From Sphingomonas hankookensis (lineage in GTDB: Bacteria; Pseudomonadota; Alphaproteobacteria; Sphingomonadales; Sphingomonadaceae): a stretch of 64,000 nucleotides of DNA. Below the pieces are notes generated by a model. The model saw nothing but the letters and a program-made list of their open reading frames with translations, was not told the DNA's origin and searched no databases. Positions 21,509-30,135 of this stretch are shown in pieces. The stretch is taken from the NCBI RefSeq assembly GCF_028551275.1, contig NZ_CP117025.1, positions 2,472,001 to 2,536,000 of the forward strand. The letters run 5' to 3'. How positions within the stretch are numbered: position 1 is the stretch's first letter; each line of letters opens with the position of its first letter. The translations under genes were made by a program, and so were the position numbers.

Positions 21509-24172
21509 TCAGAAGCCGAACCGGGCGCGCACCCCGTAGAAGCGCGGCATGGCGGGATAGACGCCATAGGTGCCGGTCTGTTCGGGGATCGCGAAGCCGG
21601 AAATGTTGAAATACTGGTTGGTGATATTCTCCACGAAGAATTCCAGCTGCTTGCTGCGATCGTCGGTCGCAACGCCGATCTTGCCGTTCAGCAGCGGATA
21701 GCCGTCATTGCCGACCGTCGTCGCACCGGTGCCGTCGCGGACGATCGACACGTCGCTGTTGTAGCGCATGTCGACATGGAACAGCGCGTTGAGGTTGTCG
21801 GTCAGGCGCGGGGTCCACGTCGCCGCGACCGTCACGACGTTGCGCGGCTGGTTCAGGAACTGGCGGCCATTCTGGTTCTGGAGCGGCGTGCCGGCGAAAT
21901 TGTTGTCGGCATCATAGGACGCATCGAGCAGCGTATAGCCCAGGCGGAAGCTCAACTCGCGGATCGGCTGGATCAGCGATTCCAGCTCGACGCCCTTCGC
22001 CGTCGACTTGGGCACGTTCTGCACGACGAAGCTGTTGCCCGCGAAAATCAGCGACTGCAGCCCCTTGAACTTCTGGTAGAAGAACGCCGCGTTGAACGAG
22101 AATTGCCGCGTCACGCTGGTCTTCAGGCCCAGTTCGTAGCTGTCGACCGTTTCCGCGCCGAACTCCAGATCGGTCGCCTGTGCGCCGTCACCGCCCAGGA
22201 CGCGAGTGTTGAAGCTCGCCTGGTCGAGATTGTAGCCGCCCGACTTGAAGCCGCGATCATAGCTGGCATAGCCCAGCACGTCGGGCGTGAACTTGTAGGC
22301 GAGCTTGGCGGTGCCGGTCAGGCGGCTTTCCGACCGGTCATGGCTGTAATTGCCGTTGAACTCGCTCGACACCGCCGGATTGCAGCTGAGCAGAAACAGG
22401 TTCTGGAACAGCGCCGGGCTCGCCTGACGGATCAGGTTGCGATAGGTCACCGCTCGCGGATCGTTGCCGAGGAAGAAGCCGCACGCCGCCGGATTGCTGT
22501 TGATCGACGCGGCCAGCTCCTTGCGCTCGTAATTGTAGCGCAGGCCCAGCGTCAGCGAGAGCTTGTCGTTGACGTTGATGATGTTGTGCGTGAACAGCGC
22601 GAAGGCGTTGGTATCGACCTGGAAATCGTCGTTATTGTTGCCTTGTCCCGCGACGTTCGGGGTCAGCGGCGTGTTCAGATAGTTGAACAGTGCCGATCCC
22701 GGAGGCGCCGCCTGCTGCAACGCCGCGCTCTGGGCATAGAGCAGTTGCCCGAACAGCGGCACGGTCCCGGTCGGCAGGGCCGCCCCGCCACGCAGCGACG
22801 TCACCAGCTGGGTAAAGGTCGGCACGTTGAAGCTGCCGTAGAACTGCGCCTGCCGCCCGATACCGCCGGCCGACGGCGGCGCGCCGAGCACACCCGCCAG
22901 CAGCGTGTCGACATAGCGGTTGGCATCGTTGCCCAGCCGCACCGTGTCGCGCAGGTTCAGCTTTTCGTTCAGGTAAAAGCCGCCGACGAGGAAATCGAGC
23001 TTCCCGTCGAATAGCTGCCCCTGTAACCGCAGTTCCTGCGTGATATCGCGCAGCGACGACTTGTACCCATCGCGATAGGCGCGATCGATGCCCGAATAAT
23101 CGATGTCTTGGTTCCGTAGCACGCGGAAGTCGCGATAGGCGCTGATCGAGGTGAGCTTCAACTCACCGATATCGGCGTTGATCTCACCCGACACGCCCCA
23201 GTCGCGCACCGCTTCCTTATAGTCGCGGTTGGGCGAGGCGGCCATCTTCCGCTCGGACGGGGCGCCGGTGTAGATGCCGGTGCGACCCTGCTGCGCGGCG
23301 ATCGCCTGGATCGCGGCGGCCGTCGGCCCCCGCGTGCCGCTGACCACGCCGCAGCATTGCTCGTCGGTCTTGTAGTAATCGCCGATCAGGCGGAAGCTGA
23401 ACGCCGAGGTGTCGTACAGCGCCTGACCGCGGACATACCAGCGGTTGATGTCGTTGAACGCGCGGTCCGAATTGACGTCCTCGATATAGCCGTCGCGCTT
23501 GCGATAGCCGCCGTCGACGCGCAGCGCGAGCTGTTCGCTGACCGGCCCGGTCAGCGCGCCCTTCAGCTCATAGGCGTTGAAATTGCCATACTCGCCCTCG
23601 ACATAGCCGCCCAGGTCGAACTTCGGCATGGCGGTCGTCACCGACAGCGCGCCGGCCGAGGTGTTCCGGCCGAACAGCGTTCCCTGCGGCCCGCGCAGCA
23701 CCTCGACTCGTTCGACTTCGGGCAGCTCGGCGATGGCGATGCCGGCGCGCGACCGGAACACGCCGTCGATGAACACGCCGACCGCCGGTTCGAAGCCGGG
23801 ATTGTCGCCTGCCGTGCCGACGCCGCGAATCGACAGCGAGGTCGCGGTCGCCGACGACTGGCCGGTCGTCGTCTGAAGCGAGGGAGCGAGCTGTTCGAGG
23901 CCGCGGATATCGCGCACGCCGGCATCGTCGAGCAGCTGCGCATTGACCGCGGTGACCGCGATCGGCACGTCCTGGATCGGTTCGGCGCGGCGGTTGGCGG
24001 TCACGATGATCTCGTTCCCCCAATCGTCATCGGCCTGTGCCGTAGCGTCACCGGGCGCAGCCGGCGCGGTCGGCGTCTCGACCGGCGCGGTCGGCGTCGT
24101 CTGCGCCAGCGCGGGCGCGGCGCCCGCGACCAGGGACAGGGCTGTCGCGGTCAGCAGATGGAACTTCTTCAT
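21509..24172 (-). CDS. TonB-dependent outer-membrane receptor
   Basis: The 887-residue receptor has a signal peptide (MKKFHLLTATALSLVAGAAP, ending ALA-Q) and a proline-rich spacer. The TonB-box-like EIIVTANRR leads into the plug domain (VPIAVTAVNAQLLDDAGVRD, SLSIRGVGTAG, VEVLRGPQGTLFGRN). A 22-strand barrel follows and ends ARFGF. This is the FecA/OAR-like group abundant in sphingomonads. A CC pair in TDEQCCGVVSG and two more Cys in long loops are unusual. The substrate cannot be told; no transporter gene adjoins it. The divergent neighbour is folE, and GAGGAAGAGGGG precedes the start. Confidence 0.93.
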   Translation of the reverse strand: MKKFHLLTATALSLVAGAAPALAQTTPTAPVETPTAPAAPGDATAQADDDWGNEIIVTANRRAEPIQDVPIAVTAVNAQLLDDAGVRDIRGLEQLAPSLQTTTGQSSATATSLSIRGVGTAGDNPGFEPAVGVFIDGVFRSRAGIAIAELPEVERVEVLRGPQGTLFGRNTSAGALSVTTAMPKFDLGGYVEGEYGNFNAYELKGALTGPVSEQLALRVDGGYRKRDGYIEDVNSDRAFNDINRWYVRGQALYDTSAFSFRLIGDYYKTDEQCCGVVSGTRGPTAAAIQAIAAQQGRTGIYTGAPSERKMAASPNRDYKEAVRDWGVSGEINADIGELKLTSISAYRDFRVLRNQDIDYSGIDRAYRDGYKSSLRDITQELRLQGQLFDGKLDFLVGGFYLNEKLNLRDTVRLGNDANRYVDTLLAGVLGAPPSAGGIGRQAQFYGSFNVPTFTQLVTSLRGGAALPTGTVPLFGQLLYAQSAALQQAAPPGSALFNYLNTPLTPNVAGQGNNNDDFQVDTNAFALFTHNIINVNDKLSLTLGLRYNYERKELAASINSNPAACGFFLGNDPRAVTYRNLIRQASPALFQNLFLLSCNPAVSSEFNGNYSHDRSESRLTGTAKLAYKFTPDVLGYASYDRGFKSGGYNLDQASFNTRVLGGDGAQATDLEFGAETVDSYELGLKTSVTRQFSFNAAFFYQKFKGLQSLIFAGNSFVVQNVPKSTAKGVELESLIQPIRELSFRLGYTLLDASYDADNNFAGTPLQNQNGRQFLNQPRNVVTVAATWTPRLTDNLNALFHVDMRYNSDVSIVRDGTGATTVGNDGYPLLNGKIGVATDDRSKQLEFFVENITNQYFNISGFAIPEQTGTYGVYPAMPRFYGVRARFGF

Positions 24173-24374
24173 GGCATCCCCTCTTCCTCAGCTGCCGATA
24201 TCGTCCGGCTATGCATGTTGCATTTGGTGACGAAGCATCTAAGCCGCGTCAACGGGCAACCTGCATCCGACCTACGCTTTCATCGGCGAACGGGTATGGA
24301 AGCCACAGTACGGCGCCGCAGGGGATCGCCCCGGTCGGCTGCAAAAAGTCGAAGATCGGGAATGGAACAGAACC

Positions 24375-24998
24375 ATGTGTGACGCGAACGACGATGCCGA
24401 TGGCGGCGAACTGGTCGGCCCCGCGCCCAAAATTCCCGTTCCCGATCATGTCGCTGACGCGATCCGCACCCTGATCCGCTGGACCGGCGACGATCCCGAT
24501 CGCGAAGGATTGCTCGACACGCCGCTGCGCGTCGCGCGCGCGTGGAAGGAATATACGCAGGGCTATGCGGAGGACCCCGCACACCATCTCGAACGCGTGT
24601 TCGAGGAAGTGGGCGGCTATGACGAGATCGTGCTGCTGCGCGACATTCCGTTCCAGTCGCACTGCGAACATCATATGGCGCCGATCGTCGGCAAGGCGCA
24701 CATCGCCTATCTGCCCAAGGACCATGTCGTCGGCATTTCGAAGCTTGCCCGCGTACTCCACGGCTATGCCCGGCGGTTGCAGGTGCAGGAACGGCTGACG
24801 GCGGAAGTCGCCGACTGCATCTGGAACGGCCTGCGCCCGCGCGGTGTCGCGGTGGTGATCGAGGCGACGCATGGCTGCATGACCTCGCGCGGGGTGCGCA
24901 CGCCGGGTGTCACCATGACGACCAGCCGGATGATGGGCGTGTTCCGCGACGACGAACGCAGCCGCAAGGAAGTGCTGGCGCTGATCGGGCGCGGCTGA
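24375..24998 (+). CDS. folE: GTP cyclohydrolase I
   Basis: The 207-residue enzyme converts GTP to dihydroneopterin triphosphate for folate synthesis. The zinc site is intact: Cys and His in FQSHCEHHMAPIVGKAHIAY and the Cys in EATHGCMTSRGV. GLLDTPLRVARAWKEYTQGY and the C-terminal TTSRMMGVFRDD are typical of type IA enzymes. The length is normal. It is divergent from the TonB receptor with about 200 bp between starts and followed by a lipoprotein gene. Confidence 0.97.
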   Translation: MCDANDDADGGELVGPAPKIPVPDHVADAIRTLIRWTGDDPDREGLLDTPLRVARAWKEYTQGYAEDPAHHLERVFEEVGGYDEIVLLRDIPFQSHCEHHMAPIVGKAHIAYLPKDHVVGISKLARVLHGYARRLQVQERLTAEVADCIWNGLRPRGVAVVIEATHGCMTSRGVRTPGVTMTTSRMMGVFRDDERSRKEVLALIGRG

Positions 24999-25033
24999 CG
25001 GAACGCCCGCGCCGCGCGGGACGTTGCAACGCG

Positions 25034-25594
25034 ATGATCCGCCCCCTCGCCTTCCTGCTTGGCCTAGCGTCGCTTGCCGCCTGCTCGGCCGACCCGCCCG
25101 CCGCTGCCAATGCGGCCGATGGCGTGCTTCCGGTCGGATCGGTAGGAGGCGTCGATCCGGCGACGAACGCCCAGTTCGCGGCGGCGCCGCCTCCGGCACG
25201 GGGGCTGCCCGATACGCCGGCGCCCCACGCAGCACCGGAATTGCAGCCGATGGTCTATGCCGACTTCGCCGAAAAGGAGTTGCTCGGCTCTGGCTGTTCG
25301 TTCCGCACCGTGCCGCGCGGCCCGGTCCTGCTGTTCGTCCGCGACCAGGGCGACGGACTGGTCAGGTTCGACAAACGCCTGCGTCGGATCACCGCCGCAA
25401 CGCCGGGCCGCGAGGCGGTCGAGGACGGCGGCATCCTTGCCGGCGACCAAGTGTCGTTCACGGTCGAACGCCCCGCCGACCGGGCTGATCCGGCGGCGGA
25501 TTCGACCCGGCAATGGCCCGCGACGCTGACCATGCGGACCGCCGATGGCGGCGAACGCGTCTATCGCGGCGGGCGCTGGGAATGCGGCAGCTGA
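25034..25594 (+). CDS. Putative lipoprotein, hypothetical
   Basis: The 186-residue protein begins MIRPLAFLLGLASLAACSAD, a lipoprotein signal peptide with the lipobox L-A-A-C at Cys17. A low-complexity Pro/Ala region extends to about residue 65. The folded part has a Cys in GSGCSFRTV and one at the C-terminal WECGS, which could be bridged. No family is recognised. It is 35 bp behind folE and directly before a tRNA gene. The location is probably the inner leaflet of the outer membrane or the periplasm. Confidence 0.7.
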   Translation: MIRPLAFLLGLASLAACSADPPAAANAADGVLPVGSVGGVDPATNAQFAAAPPPARGLPDTPAPHAAPELQPMVYADFAEKELLGSGCSFRTVPRGPVLLFVRDQGDGLVRFDKRLRRITAATPGREAVEDGGILAGDQVSFTVERPADRADPAADSTRQWPATLTMRTADGGERVYRGGRWECGS

Positions 25595-25640
25595 TCGACC
25601 CGATTGCGTCGCGGCCAAGGGCATTCTACAGCGACCGCCT

Positions 25641-25717
25641 GGCCTCGTAGCTCAGCTGGACAGAGCGCCGCTTTCCTAAAGCGGGCGTCGGGGGTTCGAG
25701 TCCCTCCGAGGCCACCA
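25641..25717 (+). tRNA. tRNA-Arg (anticodon CCT)
   Basis: A complete 77-base cloverleaf is present: acceptor GGCCTCG pairing with CGAGGCC, a D arm with GCTC/GAGC, and an anticodon stem CCGCT/AGCGG around the loop TTCCTAA. The variable loop is GCGTC, the T arm carries TTCGAGT, and an encoded CCA closes the 3' end. The anticodon CCT at 25675-25677 reads AGG. No integrase or duplicated 3' end is seen nearby. Confidence 0.97.
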
Positions 25718-25755
25718 GATTTACCGTTGCCACCGTCCCTCGGGGAATCCGTTCC

Positions 25756-25960
25756 GTTCGAGCAGCTTCGAGCCTGTCGAAGCAAACGCGTGGCGGGCGG
25801 ATACAAGCTAAACCGCCCGCGCCAACGACGTGATCCGCCCGCCAATAAGTCCGTTCGGTTCGAGCAGCTTCGAGCTTGTCGAGAAGCGTCCGTCGAGAAC
25901 TTCATGTCTGGGGCACCCCCTTCTCGACTACGGTTCTCGACAGGCTCGAACCTTCGCTCG
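25756..25960. repeat. Clustered TTCGAGC(C/T)TGTCGA repeats
   Basis: The motif TTCGAGCAGCTTCGAG followed by C(C/T)TGTCGA occurs at about 25757-25782 and 25858-25883 as a direct repeat. The second copy is also paired with an inverted arm TTCTCGACAGGCTCGAA at 25934-25950. These are short intergenic repeats of the kind found in sphingomonads. The stretch 25718-26006 between the tRNA and the DUF1178 gene contains these repeats and nothing else recognised. Confidence 0.7.
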
Positions 25961-26006
25961 AAGCAAACGGATGGACTTTCGGGGCGACGGTTTGGCGGAA
26001 AATGGC

Positions 26007-26435
26007 CTAATTTGCCCGCTCGGGCGGCACCACCGGCAGCGGCAGCGGCGCGATCGGCACGCCTTCCTCCGCCAGCGCCTTCGCCTCTTCCCGCGTCGCC
26101 TGGCCATGGATCGGTGCCGGATCGGCGTCGCCGACATGCATCGCCCGCGCCCGGTCGGCAAAGGCGGTGCCGACCCATTCGCTTCCCGCCAGAACCTCGC
26201 GCTGCGCCTTCGCCAGTGCCGCCAGCGCGGCTTTCATCGCTTCGGGCGGCGGCCCCGCCGGCCGGTCGCCCTTGGGCGCGATGTTCGGCGCCATCACCGC
26301 TTTCTCGATTCGGGCGTCGTCGCACATCGGGCAATGGATCAGCCCGCGTTCGCGCTGCCCGGCATAGGCGTCGCTCGACGCGAACCACGCCTCGAACACA
26401 TGCGCGTTGCCGCACCGCAGGTCGAAAACGATCAC
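26007..26435 (-). CDS. DUF1178 family protein
   Basis: The 142-residue protein begins (M)IVFDLRCGNAHVFEAWF, then has a zinc-ribbon-like pair of cysteines (Cys in LRCGN and CPMCDDARIEKAVMAPNIAP). A charged helical C-terminus follows with the conserved VGTAFADRARAMHVGDA and PIHGQATREEAKALAEEG, the signature of DUF1178. It starts with GTG and overlaps the nitrilase gene by GTGA. The function is unknown. Linkage to nitrilase and glutaredoxin genes is common in alphaproteobacteria. Confidence 0.85.
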   Translation of the reverse strand: MIVFDLRCGNAHVFEAWFASSDAYAGQRERGLIHCPMCDDARIEKAVMAPNIAPKGDRPAGPPPEAMKAALAALAKAQREVLAGSEWVGTAFADRARAMHVGDADPAPIHGQATREEAKALAEEGVPIAPLPLPVVPPERAN

Positions 26436-27259
26436 TTGGCGATCTCGACCGGCGGGATCGCCCGGCGATGGTCGAGCACCGGCACCCGCGCCCGCACCGC
26501 TGTCACCTGCTCCGGATCGACGTCGACATAACCGATCCCGGCCGCCTGGCCCATGTCGAGCAGCACCTTGCCCCACGGGTCGATGACCAGCGAATGGCCA
26601 TAGGTCGCGCGGCCGTCCTGATGGAGGCCGGTCTGCGCCGCGGCGACCACGAACGCCCCCGCCTCGATCGCTCGCGCACGCAGCAGCACATGCCAATGCG
26701 CCTGTCCGGTCGGTACGGTGAACGCGGCGGGCACCGACAGGATCGTCGCCCCGACATCGCTCATCGCCCGGAACAGGTCGGGAAAGCGCATGTCGTAGCA
26801 GATCGACAGTCCCATCGCCCCTGCCGGCGTCGCGACCACACAGGCGCGCTCGCCCGGCGCATAACTCGCCGACTCGCGCCAGCTTTCGCCGCTGGGCAAC
26901 GTCACGTCGAACAGATGCAGCTTGTCATAGGTCGCGCGTATCGCGCCGCTGCCGTCGATCACATAGGCGCGATTGGCCAGCCGACCATCCTCGCGCCGGA
27001 TCGCGAGCGACCCCAGATGCACCCATAGGCCGGTCCGCGCCGCCGCATCGCAGACCGCGTGCAACACCCGGTCCTCACCTTCGGTGGCGATCGACCCCGC
27101 TGCCCGTTCGCGGTCGCGGTCGATCAGCCCGGACATTTCGGGCGTGAACAGCATCACCGCCCCCTCGCCCGCCGCCTGTTCGATCGCATCGACCAGCACC
27201 GCCGCATTGGCATCGGGATCGATGCCGGCGGTCATCTGCAGCAGGGCGAGCTTCGTCAC
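26432..27259 (-). CDS. Carbon-nitrogen hydrolase (Nit-type omega-amidase or deaminated-glutathione amidase)
   Basis: The 275-residue protein carries the nitrilase-superfamily triad: Glu41 in FTPEMSG, Lys113 in YDKLHLFDV and Cys154 in SICYDMRFP. YDKLHLFDVTLPSGESWRES is the pattern of the Nit1/Nit2 branch, whose members remove amide groups from deaminated glutathione or from alpha-ketoglutaramate. The GTG start overlaps the grxC stop (GTGA), and the stop overlaps the DUF1178 start. Coupling with a glutaredoxin favours a glutathione-repair role, though that is an inference. Confidence 0.85.
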   Translation of the reverse strand: MTKLALLQMTAGIDPDANAAVLVDAIEQAAGEGAVMLFTPEMSGLIDRDRERAAGSIATEGEDRVLHAVCDAAARTGLWVHLGSLAIRREDGRLANRAYVIDGSGAIRATYDKLHLFDVTLPSGESWRESASYAPGERACVVATPAGAMGLSICYDMRFPDLFRAMSDVGATILSVPAAFTVPTGQAHWHVLLRARAIEAGAFVVAAAQTGLHQDGRATYGHSLVIDPWGKVLLDMGQAAGIGYVDVDPEQVTAVRARVPVLDHRRAIPPVEIAK

Positions 27260-27510
27260 GCCAGCAGCGCGTCCAGCTTGCCTTCCCGCTCCAGCGCGGC
27301 AAGGTCGTCCGATCCGCCGACATGGGTGTCGCCGATGAAGATCTGCGGCACGGTCGTCCGGCCGTTCGACTTTGCCAGCATTTCCTGCCGCTTGGCCCCG
27401 CCCATGGTAATATCGATCTCGTCATAGGCGGCGCCCTTCTCATCGAGCAGCCGCTTGGCGCGCGTGCAATAGGGGCAGAACGCCTTGGTATAGATGATGA
27501 TGCTTGCCAT
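27256..27510 (-). CDS. grxC: Glutaredoxin 3
   Basis: The 84-residue dithiol glutaredoxin has the CPYC active site at Cys12-Cys15, followed by KRLLDEKG. The glutathione-binding TVPQIFIGDTHVGGSDDL matches the family, including the cis-Pro. It reduces protein disulphides and glutathionylated proteins in the cytoplasm. It lies 31 bp after comF and overlaps the nitrilase gene by 4 bp, so comF-grxC-nit-DUF1178 forms one likely operon. Confidence 0.95.
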   Translation of the reverse strand: MASIIIYTKAFCPYCTRAKRLLDEKGAAYDEIDITMGGAKRQEMLAKSNGRTTVPQIFIGDTHVGGSDDLAALEREGKLDALLA

Positions 27511-27541
27511 GCGTCCCAGTTGTGGTCGCACCGCCGCCTTG

Positions 27542-28273
27542 TCAATCATCCGCTCCGACGACCCGTGCCCAGCACAGCGCCGTGACGCGCGCCGCGCCGG
27601 CCCGCCGCAGCGCCAGCGCACAGGCATCGATCGTCGCTCCGCTGGTATGGACATCGTCGATCAGCACGATTCGCTTTCCCGCCACGACCGCCGGATCGGC
27701 CACGACGAAGGCACCGCGCACCATTTTCGCCCGCGCCCGCCCGTTCATGCCCCGCAGCGGCGGCGTGGCGCGGGTCCGCCGCAGCGTATCGCGCAGTACT
27801 GGTACGCCGCGCATCCCCGCCAGCGCGGTCGCGATCAGCACCGACTGGTTATAGCCGCGCGTCCACAGCCGCCGCCGGTGCAGCGGCACCGGGATCAGGC
27901 AATCGGCATCGTCGGGCAGGTGCCGGCACATCAGCCGCGCCATCGTCGTCGCCAATGCCAGCCGCCCGCCATATTTCAGCTTCAGCGCAACGTCGCGCGC
28001 CACCGGGCCATAGGCGACCGCCGCCCGCACTCCGTCATGCACCGGCGGTTGGCTCAGGCATGGCGCACAGCGCATTCCCGGCCCCTGGTCGATCGGCAGC
28101 GGCGTCCCGCAAGCCGCGCACGCCGGATCGCCCAGGAACCGCAGCCCCGACCAGCAGCCTGCACAGAAACGATGGTCCGCCTCCACCACCACCCCGCACC
28201 CCGGACAACGCGGCGGCAGTGCCAGGGCGACCAGTTGCGCGATCGCAGCGACGGGTATGGTGGCAAGGCGCAT
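27542..28273 (-). CDS. comF: ComF family phosphoribosyltransferase-like protein
   Basis: The 243-residue protein has an N-terminal zinc-ribbon region with paired cysteines (CPGC at 23-26, CAGC at 37-40, CAAC at 52-55, CAPC at 69-72). It then has the PRTase domain with PVPLHRRRLWTRGYNQS and the PRPP loop IVLIDDVHTSGAT. ComF is needed for natural DNA uptake in competent bacteria; in other bacteria its job is unclear. It heads the operon with grxC and is divergent from a methyltransferase gene, with 45 bp between starts. Confidence 0.92.
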   Translation of the reverse strand: MRLATIPVAAIAQLVALALPPRCPGCGVVVEADHRFCAGCWSGLRFLGDPACAACGTPLPIDQGPGMRCAPCLSQPPVHDGVRAAVAYGPVARDVALKLKYGGRLALATTMARLMCRHLPDDADCLIPVPLHRRRLWTRGYNQSVLIATALAGMRGVPVLRDTLRRTRATPPLRGMNGRARAKMVRGAFVVADPAVVAGKRIVLIDDVHTSGATIDACALALRRAGAARVTALCWARVVGADD

Positions 28274-28318
28274 CGCTTGCCCTTGTCGCCGCGCCCGCCG
28301 CCCGGCACAAGGCGCCGC

Positions 28319-29158
28319 GTGAGTGCCCCCGATCTTTTCGCCCGCCCGCGCCGCCGCCTCCACCGCGACCGCGCCCAGCCCGGTTTCGCCCGCGCCGACT
28401 TCCTCCACCGCTATATGCTGGAGGGGGTCGAGGACCGGTTGCAGGCGGTGACGCGCAGCTTTTCGGACGTGCTCGACCTGGGATGCGCCGACGCCGCCTT
28501 CACCCCGCCGCCCGGCGCGCGCGTGGTGCGGTTCGATCCCGGTTTCGCCTTCGCCCGTGCGGCGGGCGGCGTGCAGGGTGATGAGGATCGCCTGCCCTTC
28601 GCCGATGGCGCGTTCGACCTCGTGGTCTCGGTCGGCGTGCTCGACAGCGTCAACGACCTGCCCGGCGCGCTGACGCTGATCCGCCGCAGCCTGCGCCCCG
28701 ACGGCCTGTTCCTCGCCGCCTTTACCGGGGGCCACAGCCTCGCCACCCTGCGCCAGTCACTGCTGGCCGCAGAGGCGGATCGCCCGGCGGCCCGGGTCCA
28801 TCCGCAAATCGACCTGCGATCGGCCGGCGACCTGCTGGTCCGCGCCGGCTTCGCGCTGCCGGTCGCCGATTCGGAGACGCTGACCGTACGCTATTCGGGA
28901 CTGGGCAAGCTGGTCGACGACCTGCGCGGCATGGGGGCGACCGGGCTGCTGGAGCCGGCCCCGCTCGGCCGGGCGGGCCTCATGGGCGCCGCATCCGCCT
29001 TTGCCGAGCGTGCCGATGCCGATGGCCGTACGGCGGAACAATTCGAGGTCATCTACCTGACCGGTTGGGCACCCGCCCCCAGCCAGCCGCAACCCGCCCG
29101 TCGCGGCAGCGCCACTGCCTCGCTCGCCGACACGCTCCGCCCGCCGGAACCGCGCTAG
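28319..29158 (+). CDS. SAM-dependent methyltransferase, NDUFAF5/BioC-like
   Basis: The 279-residue protein begins [20 protein letters not shown] with a GTG start. It then shows a class I methyltransferase motif (VLDLGCADAAF, VVRFDPGFAF, LPFADGAFDLVVSVGVLDSV). The Arg-rich start followed by FLHRYMLEGVEDRL is typical of the alphaproteobacterial group related to mitochondrial NDUFAF5, a complex I assembly factor, and similar to BioC. The precise substrate is not known. Its TAG stop shares the palindrome CTAG with the mutT stop on the other strand, so the two genes end on each other. Confidence 0.75.
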   Translation: MSAPDLFARPRRRLHRDRAQPGFARADFLHRYMLEGVEDRLQAVTRSFSDVLDLGCADAAFTPPPGARVVRFDPGFAFARAAGGVQGDEDRLPFADGAFDLVVSVGVLDSVNDLPGALTLIRRSLRPDGLFLAAFTGGHSLATLRQSLLAAEADRPAARVHPQIDLRSAGDLLVRAGFALPVADSETLTVRYSGLGKLVDDLRGMGATGLLEPAPLGRAGLMGAASAFAERADADGRTAEQFEVIYLTGWAPAPSQPQPARRGSATASLADTLRPPEPR

Positions 29159-29568
29159 ACCAACGCCTCCAGCAGGCCGATCAGCGGACGGTCGGCCGGC
29201 GGCATCGGCAGCGCGTGCAGCTGCACCGGGCGCAGCCATTGCAGCGCGGTCGCATGGCGCGCGACCGGCCTGCCGTTCCATTTGCGCAGCGCATAGAGCA
29301 GCAGCAACAAATGCCGCTCGCCCAGCGCTTCGCTGGCAAAGGCGGCGGGGGCGAGGCACTGGTGATCGACGACGATCCCCAGTTCCTCGTCCAGTTCGCG
29401 GACCAGTGCCGCCTCCGGCGTCTCGCCCGGTTCGACCTTGCCGCCGGGAAATTCCCACAGCCCCGCCATCGCCGTGCCCGGCGGACGCTGCTGCACCAGC
29501 ACGCGCCCGTCGGCGTCGATCATCGCGGCGGCGGTTACCAGTAATATCGGGGCCGGGTTGGACGACAC
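29155..29568 (-). CDS. mutT: Nudix hydrolase, MutT-like (8-oxo-dGTP diphosphatase)
   Basis: The 137-residue protein has a complete Nudix box, GGKVEPGETPEAALVRELDEEL followed by GI, and begins with the VTAAAMIDADGRVLVQQRP strand common to MutT. These enzymes remove oxidised dGTP from the nucleotide pool. GTG at 29568 is preferred as the start because GAGGTTAAG lies just upstream; a TTG at 29610 would add 14 residues. It converges on the methyltransferase gene through a shared CTAG. Confidence 0.85.
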   Translation of the reverse strand: MSSNPAPILLVTAAAMIDADGRVLVQQRPPGTAMAGLWEFPGGKVEPGETPEAALVRELDEELGIVVDHQCLAPAAFASEALGERHLLLLLYALRKWNGRPVARHATALQWLRPVQLHALPMPPADRPLIGLLEALV

Positions 29569-29625
29569 TTTCTTAACCTCGTCGGGCTTAGGGATGGGGG
29601 CGACGTTCAACAGGAGTCATCCGTC

Positions 29626-29817
29626 ATGCGTTCAACTCTGCGCTCGTTGCGCAGCCTGTGGCGGGACCGGCGCGGTGCGACCGCCGTGGAATATGGCATG
29701 ATCCTCGCGCTGATCGTAATCGGCCTTATCGCCGTCGTCGCCCAATTGGGAAAGACGACCAGCGCCATGTGGAACGGCGTGGCACACAACGTTACCGAAA
29801 CCGGACCGCGCGGTTAA
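29626..29817 (+). CDS. Flp/Fap-type pilin, first copy
   Basis: The 63-residue protein is a Flp pilin precursor: a basic leader ending DRRGA, then TAVEYGMILALIVIGLIAVV, the hydrophobic core with the conserved Glu-Tyr pair. Flp pili are tight-adherence (Tad) fibres built from such subunits after cleavage by a prepilin peptidase. CAGGAG precedes the ATG. A second pilin gene follows 130 bp later; no cpa/tad assembly genes are in the window. Confidence 0.9.
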   Translation: MRSTLRSLRSLWRDRRGATAVEYGMILALIVIGLIAVVAQLGKTTSAMWNGVAHNVTETGPRG

Positions 29818-29821
29818 CCAT
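29814..29821 (+). promoter_or_regulatory. CtrA half-site-like motif upstream of second pilin
   Basis: TTAACCAT, the classical CtrA half-site of alphaproteobacteria, overlaps the stop codon of the first pilin gene and lies about 125 bases before the second pilin start. In Caulobacter the Flp pilin gene pilA is activated by CtrA. A single 8-base match could be chance. Confidence 0.3.
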
Positions 29822-29946
29822 CATAGTGATTCCGCAAGGATTCCTTTAAACTTTTGTCAACCGCGCTCCCGTTACTCTGCTCCTGTCGAACGGAACCTGG
29901 TTTCGAACGACCGGGAATTGAAGCACGCAGAACCATGGAGCAGATT

Positions 29947-30114
29947 ATGCAGAAGATCCGTACCTTCCTGAAGAACAGCAAGGGCGCGACCGCCATCGAA
30001 TACGGCCTGATCGCAGCGCTGATCGCCGTCGCCGCCATCGCCGCGATGCAGGGCCTCGGCAACCAGCTGAAGCTGACCTTCGGCAACGTCACGTCGAACA
30101 TGAAGGCGTCGTAA
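29947..30114 (+). CDS. Flp/Fap-type pilin, second copy
   Basis: The 55-residue pilin precursor begins MQKIRTFLKNSKGATAIEYG and continues with the hydrophobic core LIAALIAVAAIAAMQGLG, then a short polar tail. Cleavage would follow the Gly of SKG, leaving Ala-Thr at the mature N-terminus. GGAG lies six bases upstream of this ATG, which favours it over the in-frame ATG at 29935. A strong terminator follows, and the gene looks set for high expression. It differs from the first copy in its leader and tail, suggesting major and minor pilins. Confidence 0.92.
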   Translation: MQKIRTFLKNSKGATAIEYGLIAALIAVAAIAAMQGLGNQLKLTFGNVTSNMKAS

Positions 30115-30135
30115 GACACTTCACAATCGCGAAGA

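Noticed and set aside
21086..23014. Long open frames antisense to the TonB receptor, and others antisense to gatB (254-2230) and tamB (46231-48501)
   Set aside because: They are open only because of high GC and third-position bias on the real coding strand; they lack recognisable domains and credible starts.
25641..25717. tRNA-Arg as an integration site
   Set aside because: No duplicated tRNA 3' end and no integrase within the window; the neighbouring genes are ordinary chromosomal ones.
25756..25960. Repeated TTCGAG motifs as a CRISPR array
   Set aside because: Copies are few, irregularly spaced and in both orientations, and no cas gene is present.
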